From: Apis mellifera
Lineage: Eukaryota; Arthropoda; Insecta; Hymenoptera; Apidae
NCBI RefSeq assembly: GCF_003254395.2
Contig: NC_037649.1
Span: forward strand, 2,703,001 to 2,767,000
Direction: 5' to 3'
Length of the DNA stretch: 64,000 bases
Part shown: positions 37,991 through 50,441 of the stretch, piece by piece
Position numbering within the stretch: the stretch's first letter is position 1
Layout: each line of letters starts with the position of its first letter
Program-made: the position numbers and the translations under genes
The notes under the pieces: generated by a model
What the model was told of the DNA's origin: nothing
Seen by the model: only the letters and a program-made list of their open reading frames with translations
Databases searched by the model: none

Positions 37991-40900
37991 ATCTCTTGTC
38001 ATAAAATATGTTGAAAAAAAGAGGAAATAAATTACATTGAAAATTAATTTTGAATATTGTAATTGAATAGTAATAGATTCGTGATACGTAATATTAATGA
38101 ATTTATAATAATTTTGTAAAAATTTAATAGTATTATATTAAACAAATAATAATAAAAATAATTTTGTATTAATAAAATATTTTTAATGTATATAAAAAAT
38201 ATTTATAATTTTCAAATGTAGTTTGATTACTTATTGGCGCTTTGAAAGATTAATTTTCGATAATAAAGAATCCATTGAAATCAATATTTTATTATCGAAT
38301 AAGATTATCTGAAATATAGAATGAAAAAATTGAAATTGTAAATTGTATTATTGTTATAATTGTTTAATATTGAAAAAAATTTTCTTGAATTTTCTAAATT
38401 TAAATTGTTGCTGCAAATAGTTTCTATAAAATTGATTTAATCAATTTTATTTTGAATGTTTTCATCCAAAATTAGATGATTTTACATAAAAAACATTATT
38501 TGTTGAAAATGAAGATTAAATTATAAAAAAATATTTATAAAATATAATAACATATATAATAATAATAATTTTAAATAGTTTATGAAAAAAATTATTGATA
38601 AAATTTAAATTTTAATATTTTAATGATAATTCTAATATTGAATTTTATTATGAATTTTTTATTAACCATCAATAGAAAACGTGAAAAAACGAGAGAAAAA
38701 AATTTCTTTTTTATATTTCTTTCATATCATTCTATTATATAATTTGCTATAAAATATTGATTGCATTGAAAAATTATATGATTCGATTATTTGTAAATTT
38801 ATATTTACAATTTAATAATTTAATGGAACGTTCCAAGTTATTGAAATGGAATAAATCCATTAAAGTAAAATTGTGAGAATTACTGTTCAAATAAGAATGA
38901 TTGCCTTTTTTGAGACCTTTTTTATGAAGAATACTGAGATTAAATAGCAATTTATGATTTTTATATCATTCAACCATTCAATATTTCAATAATGTGGAAA
39001 TTTTAAATATTTGCATTCAATCTTAAATATATAATTCAACACTTAAATATATAATGTTATATATAATTTGAATTTAATGATCAATTTTTTTATCAAATTT
39101 ATAATTTTTAATTTATTGAAATGAAGATTTGAAATTGAAAATTTATCTGAATGTAATTGAGAAGTTTTTCTTAGAAAAAGAGTCATTAAATTTCTAATTC
39201 TTTTTTTGATAAATTCAATTTAATTAACTACTTATTAATTAATCATATATATTTATAAAATCTATTATATTTATAATTATAATATATATTTATATTTAAT
39301 ATATATTTAATTATATATATTTATAATATATATAAAATCGTCATATTATATTTCTATACATATTTATAGAATCCTTTTTTTATCAAATTAAAAAAAAAAT
39401 TAGAATTTTATTTGATTTATTATTCCGTTATTATTTGATTTATTTCCTTTTTTTTCAGAAAAATTTTAATTTATAATTGTTTTTTATTGAAAAAGAAAGA
39501 ATTATAATTTTTTGTTTTTTGAAAAATAATCTTTCATCACTAATCCTATTAGTACGTTATCTATAAATATATCTATATTATGTTTAAATAATATATTATA
39601 TCTTTTTATTAAAATCATGAAATATAATTAAAATCTGAATATCTATTTTCAAAGCAATAAAAAAAAAAGCAAAATTAATAATTTATATCTTTGGTCAAAA
39701 AATTATTTTCTTATGAATAATTTTAAATTACAAATCTCATATAAAACTTCTTAACTTATTTTTAAAATAAACTCTAAACCGTAATGTAATTGAAATTAAT
39801 CAGCGCATTTAATTTTTAATCAATTATATTACCAATAAATAATGAAAAAATATAAAATTATTTCAAAATATACAAAAACATATATAATGTTGCATAACGA
39901 AATTAGAAGATCAATCATTTTTATTGTTTTATTATACAAAATACTAATCAATTCCAAAAAAAGAATATAATCTCTTAATGATAAAACAAACATAATCATC
40001 TCTGGATCATTTCTGAATCTCCAATTTTTGAGCCATGATATTTGTACGGAAATCCATTGTTACGTTCTTAAGAGATATTATACTTTCCCAATGATCTGAA
40101 CCAAACTGCTATATATCATTCCTTTGAATAACTAAATTTCTCAAAGCGAAACGCGTAAACTATTCTTGCGTGAATCAGCTAACTATTATCGGAATCGAAA
40201 TGTAAGGTCATTGACTGCACTTCTTCTTTCTAAAATTCTCTAGAAAACGAATGAAACATTCTTATTAGAATGAAGGAAAAAGTACAAACAATTTGTTGTT
40301 ATTTGTTTACTATTTGTGATTTTTATAATGAACAAAATTTAATATTTAAATTGTTCAAATTTAAATTTAAAGAAAAAATTTTTTGAGATATTATAAATCA
40401 CTAAATATTAATATTATTTTGATTTATAAATTTTTTAGTTTAATAATTTAATTAATAACATAGTAATTTAATTTTCTTCTAAGAAATAATATTTTTTGCT
40501 GTATAAATTTGGATTAAATTTGGAAGAAATTTATCATTTCGTAAAATTAATTGACATTTTATTTAGAGAACATTTACATGCTCATTAAAAAAAAACAATA
40601 AATTTATAAAATTTCATACATGATTATGGAAAAAGACTTGTAATTAAAATATAATAATGATAAGAATTAAAAAATTAATAATATACAATTAAAAAGAATT
40701 AAATTAATAATATAGAAAATATTTTTAAAAAAAAAAATTGAAACTTCTAATTCCTTTAATAAAGTAATAATAAATTAATTAGTGAAAGGCGAAATTCAAT
40801 AAAAATATTTGTATATATTGAATGTAATAAATTTCTATGTATTTAATTGATTTTATCTAATAGCGTACAATATTAATATAAAATTTATATAATCTGTGAT

Positions 40901-42370
40901 TAATAATTGCGATTTCGCTATTATTTAATTTATCATTTATTTTGCATTAAATAAATAAAATATCAATCAAATCAAAATCAACTTCCAAATCTTTAACTAT
41001 TATAACTAATTAATATCAACAAATTTTACTTTTACGTACAAAAAATTTGAAACTCAATACAAATAGATTCCATAAAAGTATGACTGTGATATACCAAGAA
41101 TACATTAAAGATAGCCTTGATTTAAAAGAAATAAAATTTAATAATTCTATTAATAACAGAAAGAGACAGAAAACATCAAATCATATTTGGATTGTAATCT
41201 ATGCAATATATTAATCTAAACTGAAAAAACAAAGTATAATTTAAATATCTAATAAAATTTGTGTTTTAATACATTAAAAAACAATTAATAGCAGATTGAA
41301 GCATTTTTATGTATAGATAAACCAAATTATATAGATAAAAAAATATGTATAAAATATGTTATTTATTTATATTATTTAAAATTATTTATTTATTATATAT
41401 GCTAAACTATGTAATATTTACAAAATATCAATAATTTTATTATGTATATTTACTTATCATAAAATTTATAAAAATAACATTATATAAAAATAATTTTTTC
41501 ATGGCTTTCTGATAAATTGTTATTATTTAAATTATTATTCTTTATTATAAAACATAATATAGTCATAATGAAATTCTTCTACGAAATTTAGAATTTATTT
41601 ATTTTCCAACGTTATAAAACATGATATATAATTAAATGTATTATAAATATATTATTAAATATAATATTCATTAATTTATTTATAATACATTATATATATT
41701 ATATAATTATATTATATATTATATGTAATATATTATATATATTATATACATTATATATTAATTATATATATTAAATATAATATTTAAATATGCAAGTAAT
41801 ATAATATAATTAATATAAGAAAAAAAATATATATTTACATGAAAATCCGCAATTTAATAACAATATTATTACAAAGCAATATATGGAACAATAATTTCTT
41901 ACATACAATAGTATCCAAAAAGGTTTTTTTATATTAAAACGATTATATTTAATGAAAATATATATTTCATTTATTTAATAAATATAGTCTTGAACATTAA
42001 ATTAATTAATGGGAAAGACATTGCAAAAATATTCAAACACTTCACTGAATCTATCTAATCTACTGTATTGAATCGATTTAATCATTCCAATTCCACTATT
42101 CCAACATTGCGATGTTTATTTCAGCTATTAATTAATTTATTGTTTATTATGCATTAAATAAATAAAATTTATATTTGTATTGATTATATTTCAATGTAAT
42201 AAAAAGAAACGATCAACTTGGTAAAACTTTTATATAATAATATTATAATATTATAAAATGATAAATTATAAAAATAAAAAAAGAATAAAAAAAAAATTAT
42301 ATAAATATATAGGACAGTAATTTCTTACACACATGTACTGTCTAAATATTAATAGAAGTCAGTATGTGGA
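37991..42370. other. AT-rich non-coding DNA
   Basis: TATATT palindromes at 39240-39330 and 41640-41800. A patch near 40000-40260 is less AT-biased but carries no gene. Confidence 0.7.
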
Positions 42371-42730
42371 GAAATTATACGAGTTTAAAAGAAGAGTTTA
42401 AAAAGCGCCGCTGATCTTAGTTGTCAAAACACGTAACAAAATCGATAGGTCGATGGGAATCGACGATTAAAACTGAAATAGCTCGTCGCGATGATTCACC
42501 GACGGGCTCCTTCAAGGACAATCTTTATCGTGGTCTGACATACAACACATATTATCGGCGATCACTACGGCGAATACACCCTCGACGAGAAATGACGAAT
42601 TCCTTGAGTCGGTTATCGAGATATTATCAGAGTTTGCTGTTCATTTCTTTCGTTAAGTAAGAGGTGATCGTGTACAGTAATGCACACTTAACTAACAAGA
42701 TCAAATCTACGGTACGTCAGATAGAAACAT
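42371..42730. promoter_or_regulatory. normal-complexity island, candidate cis-regulatory element
   Basis: About 350 bases, 1.7 kb into hh intron 1. A 79-codon plus-strand frame at 42421-42660 (antisense to hh) is Arg/Ser-rich and unrecognised. The minus strand does not encode Hedgehog exon 2 motifs. Confidence 0.35.
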
Positions 42731-44150
42731 AATAGATGTTTAATTTAATATTAATGACTTGATAATAACTTGGTGACATTTATTTTACATTGAATAATTA
42801 TTTCTTTGTGAAAAAATGAAAAAAATAATAATTGAAATGTAAAAACTTTGTCACATTTATCAAATATTATATACATTATATTCATATTTTATTTATCTAT
42901 TTTTAATTTTTCATAGAAATTTGATATTTTTAATATTCAGTACTAAATTCTTATATTATAATGGAAATTTTTATTTTATTAAATTTTACATAAAATTATT
43001 TAAAAATGTTTATTTTTATTTTATTAGAATTATTATTTTTTAGCATTTTCTATAATGAAAATAAATTATATTGTTTCACTTGAATGATATTTTCAGCAAA
43101 TATTTTCCATATTTTAAAAAAAATTGAAGTTTAATTCAGAATTCAGAAATATAATAATTTGATTTTTATGCGTTTTCTAATTTTTAAAATATTAATTGAT
43201 TGTCTAATACATAAAGAGAATAATAATTGAACAAAAAAACTTGAACAAAACTTTTATTCTGAATGTTATATGAATCAGATCTTAAATTAAAACTGAATTA
43301 AGTAAAAATGAAAAAATAGGTAATCTTTTAGGAATAATTTTTTTGTTAAACATGCAAAATTATTTCAAATATGAATTGATTTAATTATATTTTGAACTAA
43401 ATCAATTTTAGAAGAAAATATTCTTTTTAATGTTTTTTTTTAAATTTTTAATGAATATTATATTATTTAATATGTACTAGATTATATCTATTAAATATTG
43501 TTCATAATAATTAATTTCTAATATTTTTGAAAATTTAATTTAATAACAAATATATATAATAAACAACAATATATATATATATTATATGTTTTTAAACTTT
43601 TTAAAATTTTTATAATATACATTAATATACATATGCATCTTTTATTATTAGATTATTGATGATTATTCTTTAATAATCTTAAACCAATATTATAATTATT
43701 TTTATTTTTTAAAACGAAGACAAATTGTATGAATATGTTTTATTATAATACAACGAAATTTAAACTAATTTAAATTTAAACTTAATATTAAAAATCGTAA
43801 TAAAATTCAATATTAATTCACAATTCCTTTCAATAAAATTTAAGAATTTATTTCATAATAAAATACTATAATAAATCTATAAGCTTCAAATTTTAAATTG
43901 ACCTTATTTTATTACTATCTAATAAAACAATTTCAATCATTAATTTCGAATATTATTCTACAATTTATATAAATAATATAAATATAAAAATAGAAAATAA
44001 TTTTCTTAAATGCCTAACAAGAAAACAGATTTCAACTATAGAATATTCTACATGGTACTTTAATTATTTTCTCGAGGATACTGATATTAATATTTCACAG
44101 ATATCACAGATAACACAACAATCAACAATGTACGTATTCGTACAATTAGA
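42731..44150. other. AT-rich non-coding DNA within hh intron 1
   Basis: Nothing recognisable. Confidence 0.7.
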
Positions 44151-44380
44151 GTCAATTCTAGAAAGAAGCTCTCTAAGCTCCGATGAACTATAGATGGTAC
44201 CAATTAACCGTCAGAACGCGTGAGAACACGATTATTTACTGCATCTCATGAGCTTCACCTTTCGTGTAACAGTATACTCTGAGCAAAAGGTGTAACTTTT
44301 TGAAACTATGTAAAACATAAAACTACAAGAAACACGCATGACAAATAAGCATATTAATCAATGTTTGGACGTTCGTTCAC
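44151..44380 (-). other. hh intron 1, donor-proximal conserved-looking segment
   Basis: This is the first 230 bases of the intron. Unlike the AT-rich DNA beyond it, the sequence is of normal complexity. It carries CACCTTT at 44256-44262 facing AAAGGTG at 44286-44292 (inverted, 23 bases apart) and a direct repeat GTGTAAC at 44264-44270 and 44290-44296. AGGTGT resembles a T-box half-site. No coding frame is visible. A regulatory role is inferred from position and complexity only. Confidence 0.4.
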
Positions 44381-44383
44381 CTG
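44375..44383 (-). other. hh: 5' splice site of hh intron 1
   Basis: Reading the minus strand, the last exon codon is CAG (Gln128) and the intron begins GTGAAC. The frame continues open for only eight more codons past the junction, and those residues do not resemble Hedgehog. That, together with the conserved LMTQ/intron boundary, fixes the donor here. Confidence 0.9.
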
Positions 44384-44764
44384 TGTCATCAGTCGATCCG
44401 CTCCTGTACCCTCCTCGTCCTTGAAGATGATGTCGGCGTTGTAGTTAGGCACGAGATCTCTGAATCTGGAGTCGTGTCTGGAAACACGTCCCTCGCTGAG
44501 TCCGCTAGCAGGCAGCGTGTTCTCGCTAACGTTGGGCACATGTTGCTTGAACACCAGAGGCGTAAGTTTCCTCAGACCTGGACGTCGTCCGCCACCCCTG
44601 CCTGGTCCACAAGCCAGGACGAGGGCACCGTTGTCCAATATCGGTAGCCAGAGGCCGAGTATCAATAAGAACACCTGGAGTAGCGAGGGTGTCGCGCCTC
44701 GCCTCCTAACCGTACAGTGATGGCTCGCCTGAAGGCCGCGACGACGATGATGATGGTGCACCAT
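44381..44764 (-). CDS. hh: hedgehog, first coding exon (signal peptide and start of the N-terminal signalling domain)
   Basis: This exon encodes 128 residues of the Hedgehog morphogen precursor, a secreted signal that binds Patched. Residues 1-51 form a leader with a His/Arg-rich start (MVHHHHRRRG) and a hydrophobic core at about 28-43. Residue 52 is the Cys of CGPGRG, which in the family is the mature N-terminus and is palmitoylated. A basic stretch (GGGRRPGLRK) follows, matching the heparin-binding region, then LTPLVFKQ, VPNVSENTL, DLVPNYNADIIF and KDEEGTGADRLMTQ. Glu117, Glu118 and Asp123 match the calcium ligands known in vertebrate Sonic hedgehog. The start is the first in-frame ATG: the frame runs open upstream only to a GTG at 44992, and a TGA stop lies directly before that. 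The ATG context is good (A at -3, G at +4). The exon ends in CAG followed by GTGAAC, giving a phase-0 intron after LMTQ, the same position as intron 1 of human SHH. The rest of the signalling domain and the autoprocessing Hog domain must lie on other exons, which were not found here. Confidence 0.95.
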
Positions 44765-45165
44765 AATCACGTGGCTCTGCCTCGAGGATGACCCTGTTCG
44801 GTCACTGGTTCCTCGTGCACCTCTTTCACGAACACTTGGATGGGTACCACCGAGTTCTCGCCACCACCACCGCCGCCGGCGATCCTCCTCCTCCACAACT
44901 GAACAACGAAGACCTAAACAACGACGGTGAAAACGACAGGTTTGACGAGGAGCTGCCGGTCCTTCTTTTCCTCCTCTTGCCACTGACCTCACTCACGCTT
45001 AACCATAACCAGGGCATCACACACCTACCCCTGAACGCACTCTTATCACCGTTGTGATCGTCGTAACTGCGTCTAATCACCACCCGCGAGATCCAAAATA
45101 ATCCGAAAAATTTTTAATCGAATAATAGCAAAATTGATTCAACACCGTTTTTCATCACTTTTAAC

Positions 45166-45194
45166 GAGAGTCTCCTTTGAAGGGAGATTCTCTC
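45166..45194 (-). other. stem-loop in the hh 5' leader region
   Basis: GAGAGTCTCCTT and AAGGGAGATTCTC are near-perfect inverted arms around a two-base TG centre, with one bulged base and one position that can pair as G-U in RNA. It lies about 400 bases upstream of the ATG. If the hh transcript starts farther upstream, this would be a leader hairpin; otherwise it is a promoter-region palindrome. Confidence 0.4.
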
Positions 45195-45859
45195 TCACTG
45201 TTCCGCTTTTTCTTTTCTTTTTATTAGTAATCCTTTTTTTGGTAATCGAGTATCCGCAATTTCGTTATCGATAACAATAATACGTATATAAGTTTTAAAC
45301 GTCTCGCAAAATCGAAAATAGAGTGTTCTTCTATTGTTTATCTTTCTGAATCGTTTTCATCATATGTTACAGATCTGTGGGAACCATCACCGTAATATTT
45401 TGACGTTGAAAATCAAAATTAGTCCGATCGCGTATTCCAGAATCGAAACCGCGCGCAATCGATCCGATCAATAATAATAATAACGGCGACAATAAGATGG
45501 AATTGTATAATTCGAATATTACGATTATTATTGACCGCTTTGCGCGGATGTGTACACCCGAATTGATCCGACTCACTTGACCGAACTCGATATCCGAGCA
45601 CCAGTCCGGAAGCTCTGTGGCGCACGTTTTCCGGACGAGCCGGTGGTGGGAAATGCGGGATGGGTTTCGGTGAGTACCCTGTGTTCTTCCTTCGCCCTGG
45701 TCTCCTGGGCACCAGGGTGCCCCTCTTCCTGCCCCCACCAACCCGGCCAACGGCCGGCCAGGCCGCTGCTGCTGATTCCAGCTAGCTGCTGGCCCCCGTG
45801 GGGCTCTCACGGCCTCCGATGTAGTGGTGGACGATTCTGTTCCCCACTATTTCAGGCCC

Positions 45860-45960
45860 TTCTACTGCGCTGCATAGTGACGTCATCGGGCCCCTCGACG
45901 CTCCATTGGTCGGGGCGGAGCGTGCGCGAGGCGAACGAAGACAGGTGTACCGCGGTAAAC
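45860..45960. promoter_or_regulatory. candidate core promoter cluster: CRE, CCAAT box and GC box
   Basis: Within about 45 bases lie a perfect palindromic CRE TGACGTCA (45879-45886), an inverted CCAAT box (ATTGG, 45906-45910) and a GC box GGGGCGGAG (45913-45921). A CAGGTG E-box (45943-45948) and the palindrome ACCGCGGT (45950-45957) follow. The CRE and GC-box motifs work in either orientation, so the cluster could serve hh on the minus strand, a divergent plus-strand transcript, or both. The motifs are directly visible; the promoter function is inferred. Confidence 0.45.
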
Positions 45961-46317
45961 AGAGATAGAGCCGAAGGCACAGAGATCGATAAAGCAGAGA
46001 GTGGACGAGAAGAAAGAGGATGAGAGCTCTTTTCAGAGCTTTCTCCTCGTTCGATTCGGTTTGATCGCCGCAGCTTATCTTCTCTCTCGAATCTTTCCGT
46101 TTCTTCGGCTTCTTTGCCACGAGCAGCCTCCTTGTCTCTCTTTCTTTTACGTAGAAGATCTCCCTTTCCCTTCTGTCGCGTTAGTCGCGTTCGATTGATC
46201 CTTTCTTTTCGTTCTTTTCGTTGTCGTCGTTGTCGTCGCAACAACGTTCTACCTTGTTACTCGCCTCTCCTCTCTCCTCGAAAAGGCTTCCTTGTGCGTT
46301 GCTCACAACACCATCGC

Positions 46318-46347
46318 CTTCTTCTTCTTCTTCTTCTTCTTCTTCTT
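46318..46347 (+). repeat. (CTT)10 microsatellite
   Basis: About ten perfect CTT units within the pyrimidine-rich tract upstream of hh; on the hh strand this is (GAA)n. It produces runs of Leu or Ser in every plus-strand frame, which explains part of the apparent coding potential nearby. Confidence 0.95.
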
Positions 46348-49101
46348 TTTCTTGAGCTTCACAGAAGGACTTTACGCTCCAAAAAAATATCGCAGTATTG
46401 TATCGAGATTCTCAATGACTGTATCTTTCTCGTACCCCCATTAAACAATGTGCATCTCGAGATAGAGTGAGCTGACATTCATTTTTTTGCCACCCGTCAG
46501 TTTCATTTTTTTTTATGATTTTCGTCCTTTCGAAGATCTTTCTCTCGCCTTCCTTCTCCTTTCTCTGTCACTTACTCGATTACCGCTTTTGTCGCATTCC
46601 TACGCCGTGTTAGCAGATTCCCAGGGCTTTATTAAAGCAATTCTCGAATCCTTTCAATCCATGGCGATGCGTTTGACTCTCCGTCCATTTCTCCGATCTT
46701 CAAAGATCAAGATTAAGATAAATTATCTTTTTTATTTCGAGACGAAATTTGGATGTCGTTATTATGAATCGAACGAATTGAAATATGGTATACACATGGG
46801 CGATTCGATTCGAATATTGCCAAGAAATATCATTGATTTTAAGCATTAAGCACTACGATCATAGATCGCTGAACACTGGTAATCGCTTGCAAATTTATTC
46901 ACGTAAAATCACACAAGATTTCAAGTCAACCATGTTGTTTTAATAATTCGACAGTGTCGGGTCATTTTCAATCCACTTTTAATATTATAAAATATTATAT
47001 TATAAATTCAAACATTATGAAATAAAGTTTTAGATCTTATCTTTAAATAAATTGTATAGATATATTTGAAAAATATACATTTTTATATATGTTATATTTG
47101 CAAATTAAAATTACATTTGATTCGATATCGACAGGGAATTGTTAATTTTGTTTCTAAAAATAATGAAATTTATTAATAATTTTGAGAAAATGATTTTTGT
47201 AAACTTTAAAATTATTTTATTTTATTTTATTTTATCTGAGATTTTTTAAAAACTTAAAATTCTCGAAAAGTTTTTTTCTTAAAATATAAAGAATTAAAAT
47301 TTTAATTATAATAATGAATTTCAGAAATTCTGATTTTTAAGATTTTTCAAAATTAGATTGAAAATCAATCAATAAACAATATTTATTTAGTTTTCATTTA
47401 TAAAAATTACTTTTAATTTATATATATTTTATTTTATTTATTTTTTTCTATATAAAAGTATAGTTAATAAGTTAATGAAATCATATCAATTAAGATAAAA
47501 TTTTATTGAATATAAATTCAAATAGTTTATTAATTTATTATTATTAATAAAAATAAATAAAAATAATAAATATCGTAAAACATTTTTGTATGCTAATTAT
47601 TCTTATAGATTTAAATTTTTCAAATTATGAAAATAATAAAAAAGTTTCAACATTTGAAAATTTGATATTTTTTAATTTTGAAAAATGTTGAGATTTAGAA
47701 TATTTTTATATATTCCATTTATAGATTTCATTTCATGAATAGATTTCTTATAAATTTCTTGTAAATTCAGCTTTTAAAATTTTCATCTATATATGTAGAT
47801 TTAAAAAAAAATCTAATTTAAATCTAACTTAATTCATCATTATTAATATCATTATTTGATATTAATTATTATCATTTTATCAATTAAATCCAGAATTTTA
47901 TTTTAACTAAATATATTTTATAAATTAAATGCCATAATTTTTTAACATAAATTAAATAATTTTGAAAATTATTGTTAATATTTAATATTTAATAATATTA
48001 CATTATATTAATTATAAATGTAAACAAGATAAAATAATTCAGTAATTTTTAATAGAATATATTATATTAATATTATATTATATTTAACATTAGAATATTA
48101 GAAAAAGTAAAAACTGAGAAATTATTCAAAACTTAAGAATTTCAATTTTTCGAACTTCAAAATTTTTTACTAATTTTGTGATTCGAAATAATCGGAAATT
48201 GAAAAAAAAAAATTAATTTAATTTTTACTTAGAAAAGTTCTTTACCAAAAGAATGACTATTAATACTATTTATTTATATTTATTTATAATATATATTTAT
48301 TTTATTTACTATTATTTTCTTCTTTAATTTATAGAATTTTAGAAATTAAAATTTATTAAAGAGATAGATGAATTTAATAATAAATAATTTAATAATTTAT
48401 ATAAATTTATTAAATAGATAATTTTTCTATTGAATAAAAGAAAAATAAATGTTCTAAATTCCGAAAGTTTTGAAAAATCTTATAAAATTTTAAATTCAAA
48501 TCTAAAAAATATATTTTCATTCATTTCTAGTTTTATTTAATCCTAATTGATTTGAAAAAAATAAAAAAATAAACATGAAACAAAAGTAATTGTAAAAAAT
48601 AATTTTAGAAAGATTAGAAAATAAATGATAAAATTAATTTACAATGTTGAATATTTGTATATTGTAATATGAGTAACTGAAGTTTGTCATGCATTCGTAC
48701 TTTATACAATGTAACACTTTCTTAAGGCCAACTTTTCTTTCAAATATTTCTAAAATATGCATACTTGTCATAGCATCGACAGACGAGATTCCAACAATCA
48801 CAGGAGATTTAACGGTGTCTTTGAACTTCTTTTCTTAATGTTTTTATGCTTAATTTGAATGTTGAAAGAAATTAACATTTGTTTTAAAAATATATTGAAA
48901 TTAAATTAAGCTCGTTCATGCAAATATTTTAGAAAATTAAAAAATATAAAAATATTTTTAAATGTTAAGAGGAATATGCAGAAGAACAAACTTAAAATTT
49001 TTATCTTTAAATCATATTTTTTAAAAGCATTTATTGTTTCAAATATTTTATTATAAATTTTATTAATAAGATATATTTTTTTTATATAAGATATAATTTC
49101 T

Positions 49102-49131
49102 TTTAAAATTAACTAAAAAGTTAATTTTAAA
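49102..49131. repeat. perfect 13-bp hairpin with a four-base loop
   Basis: TTTAAAATTAACT (49102-49114) and AGTTAATTTTAAA (49119-49131) around AAAA. Confidence 0.85.
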
Positions 49132-50404
49132 GTTTACTATCATATTCTAAAAGTAAAAATAAAAAAGAAAGAAAAATAAAAACAATTATTGTATTAAAAT
49201 GTTATAAAAAAATATTAATTATTATATTAAAATGTTTTAACAAAAAGAAAATAATAATGAATTAATTTCTTGTTTAATGTTATATATTATATATAAGTCA
49301 ATTTTTTTTCATTATTATATAGATATAGTTTCAATAGAAACCATATTAATTATCTAGTGATTTAAACAAGTAAATATAATGTTTACGTAAATGTATTGAC
49401 AATGTATTTTTATCTTATATCAAACAATAAATCAATTTATTGTCATATTTTGTATTTTATACTTTTTATATAAGAAAAATTTTTTTATGTAATATTTTTT
49501 TTCTTATTTTTATTCACTAAATATATTACTGGATTTTTATAGAAATATTTGAGACACTATATAAGTATTTATAGGTATTTTATAAAATTCTGCATAATAA
49601 AATTATACGTAAAAATAATAATATGAAAAATAAGGGAAAAAAATACAATGAAATTACAAATAAAATAAATGAAGAATTAAATTAAGACGATAATTGTAAA
49701 TATGAATCAATAAATAAAAATTTGCTTTTCATAATATATATTTGAATCTTATACGCCAATTTAAGTAAATGATTTAATTAATATGCAAGTATTGAAGATA
49801 TTAAAAAATTAATATATTAAAAAAAAATTCAATGTTAAGATTGAAAATAAGGAACGTTACATAATATATTGAAAATACATGATTTACATTAGTTTCAAGA
49901 AATGCAGATTTTGTTATTTAATCATTCTTCTATTTTATATAGCAATAAAAATAAAAAAAAATAATCGAATAATTTAATAAAACTTACTTTAGTAAAAAAA
50001 TTGTTATTTCTCAATTAAAGTAAAATATATTCAGATTTATTAATTATAATATAGTTCTAATAAAAATACTATTCATACTATTTTGAAACTATTTTAAAAT
50101 ATCAAAATAAACTGTTAAAGAGTTATTATATTTTTAATTAAATTAAAAAAATTTATTAATTATATTTGTACATTATAATATCATTTAATGATAAATAATT
50201 TAAATATTTATTATTATCATATTATTAAATATTATTATATCTTTTATCATTATATATTATTAAATATTTATTATTAATATCTATAGTTTATTTTTTATTT
50301 TTAATAAATCATACGTTGTCTATGAAATATATAAATAATATAATTATAAAAAATCTTTTTCAAAATTTGATAACTTTTAATTTCGGTTCATATTCGATAT
50401 ATTG

Positions 50405-50408
50405 TATA

Positions 50409-50440
<32 letters not shown>

Positions 50441-50441
50441 C
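50405..50441 (+). repeat. imperfect (TA)n microsatellite
   Basis: TA repeat interrupted by one CA. Confidence 0.9.

Larger units (their letters stand above)
44765..46960 (-). promoter_or_regulatory. hh: hh 5' UTR and promoter region, GC/CpG-rich block
   Basis: This block lies directly upstream of the hh ATG on the minus strand and is far richer in G+C and CpG than the rest of the window. A CACGTG E-box sits at 44768-44773, four bases before the ATG. Farther upstream are a TATATAAG box on the plus strand (45285-45292; TATATA on minus), a stem-loop (45166-45194), a CRE/CCAAT/GC-box cluster (45879-45921) and a long pyrimidine-rich tract on the plus strand (46020-46600, GA-rich on minus). Several long open frames exist on both strands, but they are Arg/Pro/Ser- or Leu/Ser-biased products of composition. 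The transcription start cannot be fixed from sequence; it most likely lies between about 45050 and 45900. Confidence 0.6.

Noticed and set aside
42371..42730. Possible hh exon 2
   Set aside because: The nearest island to exon 1 on the intron side, but its minus-strand frames lack all Hedgehog exon 2 motifs.
44765..44992. Extension of the hh frame by 76 codons upstream of the ATG
   Set aside because: The frame begins at a GTG with a TGA stop directly upstream and has no ATG before 44764. The extra residues are Arg/Gly/Trp-biased and unlike any Hedgehog leader.
44517..45057. Plus-strand open frames opposite hh exon 1 and its leader
   Set aside because: They are antisense shadows of the hh exon and its GC-rich 5' region, with no recognisable domain.
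45367..46849. Several 100-157-codon open frames on both strands upstream of hh
   Set aside because: They overlap each other in several frames and are dominated by Arg/Lys/Glu or Leu/Ser/Phe from purine/pyrimidine tracts and the CTT repeat. None has a recognisable motif or conserved start.
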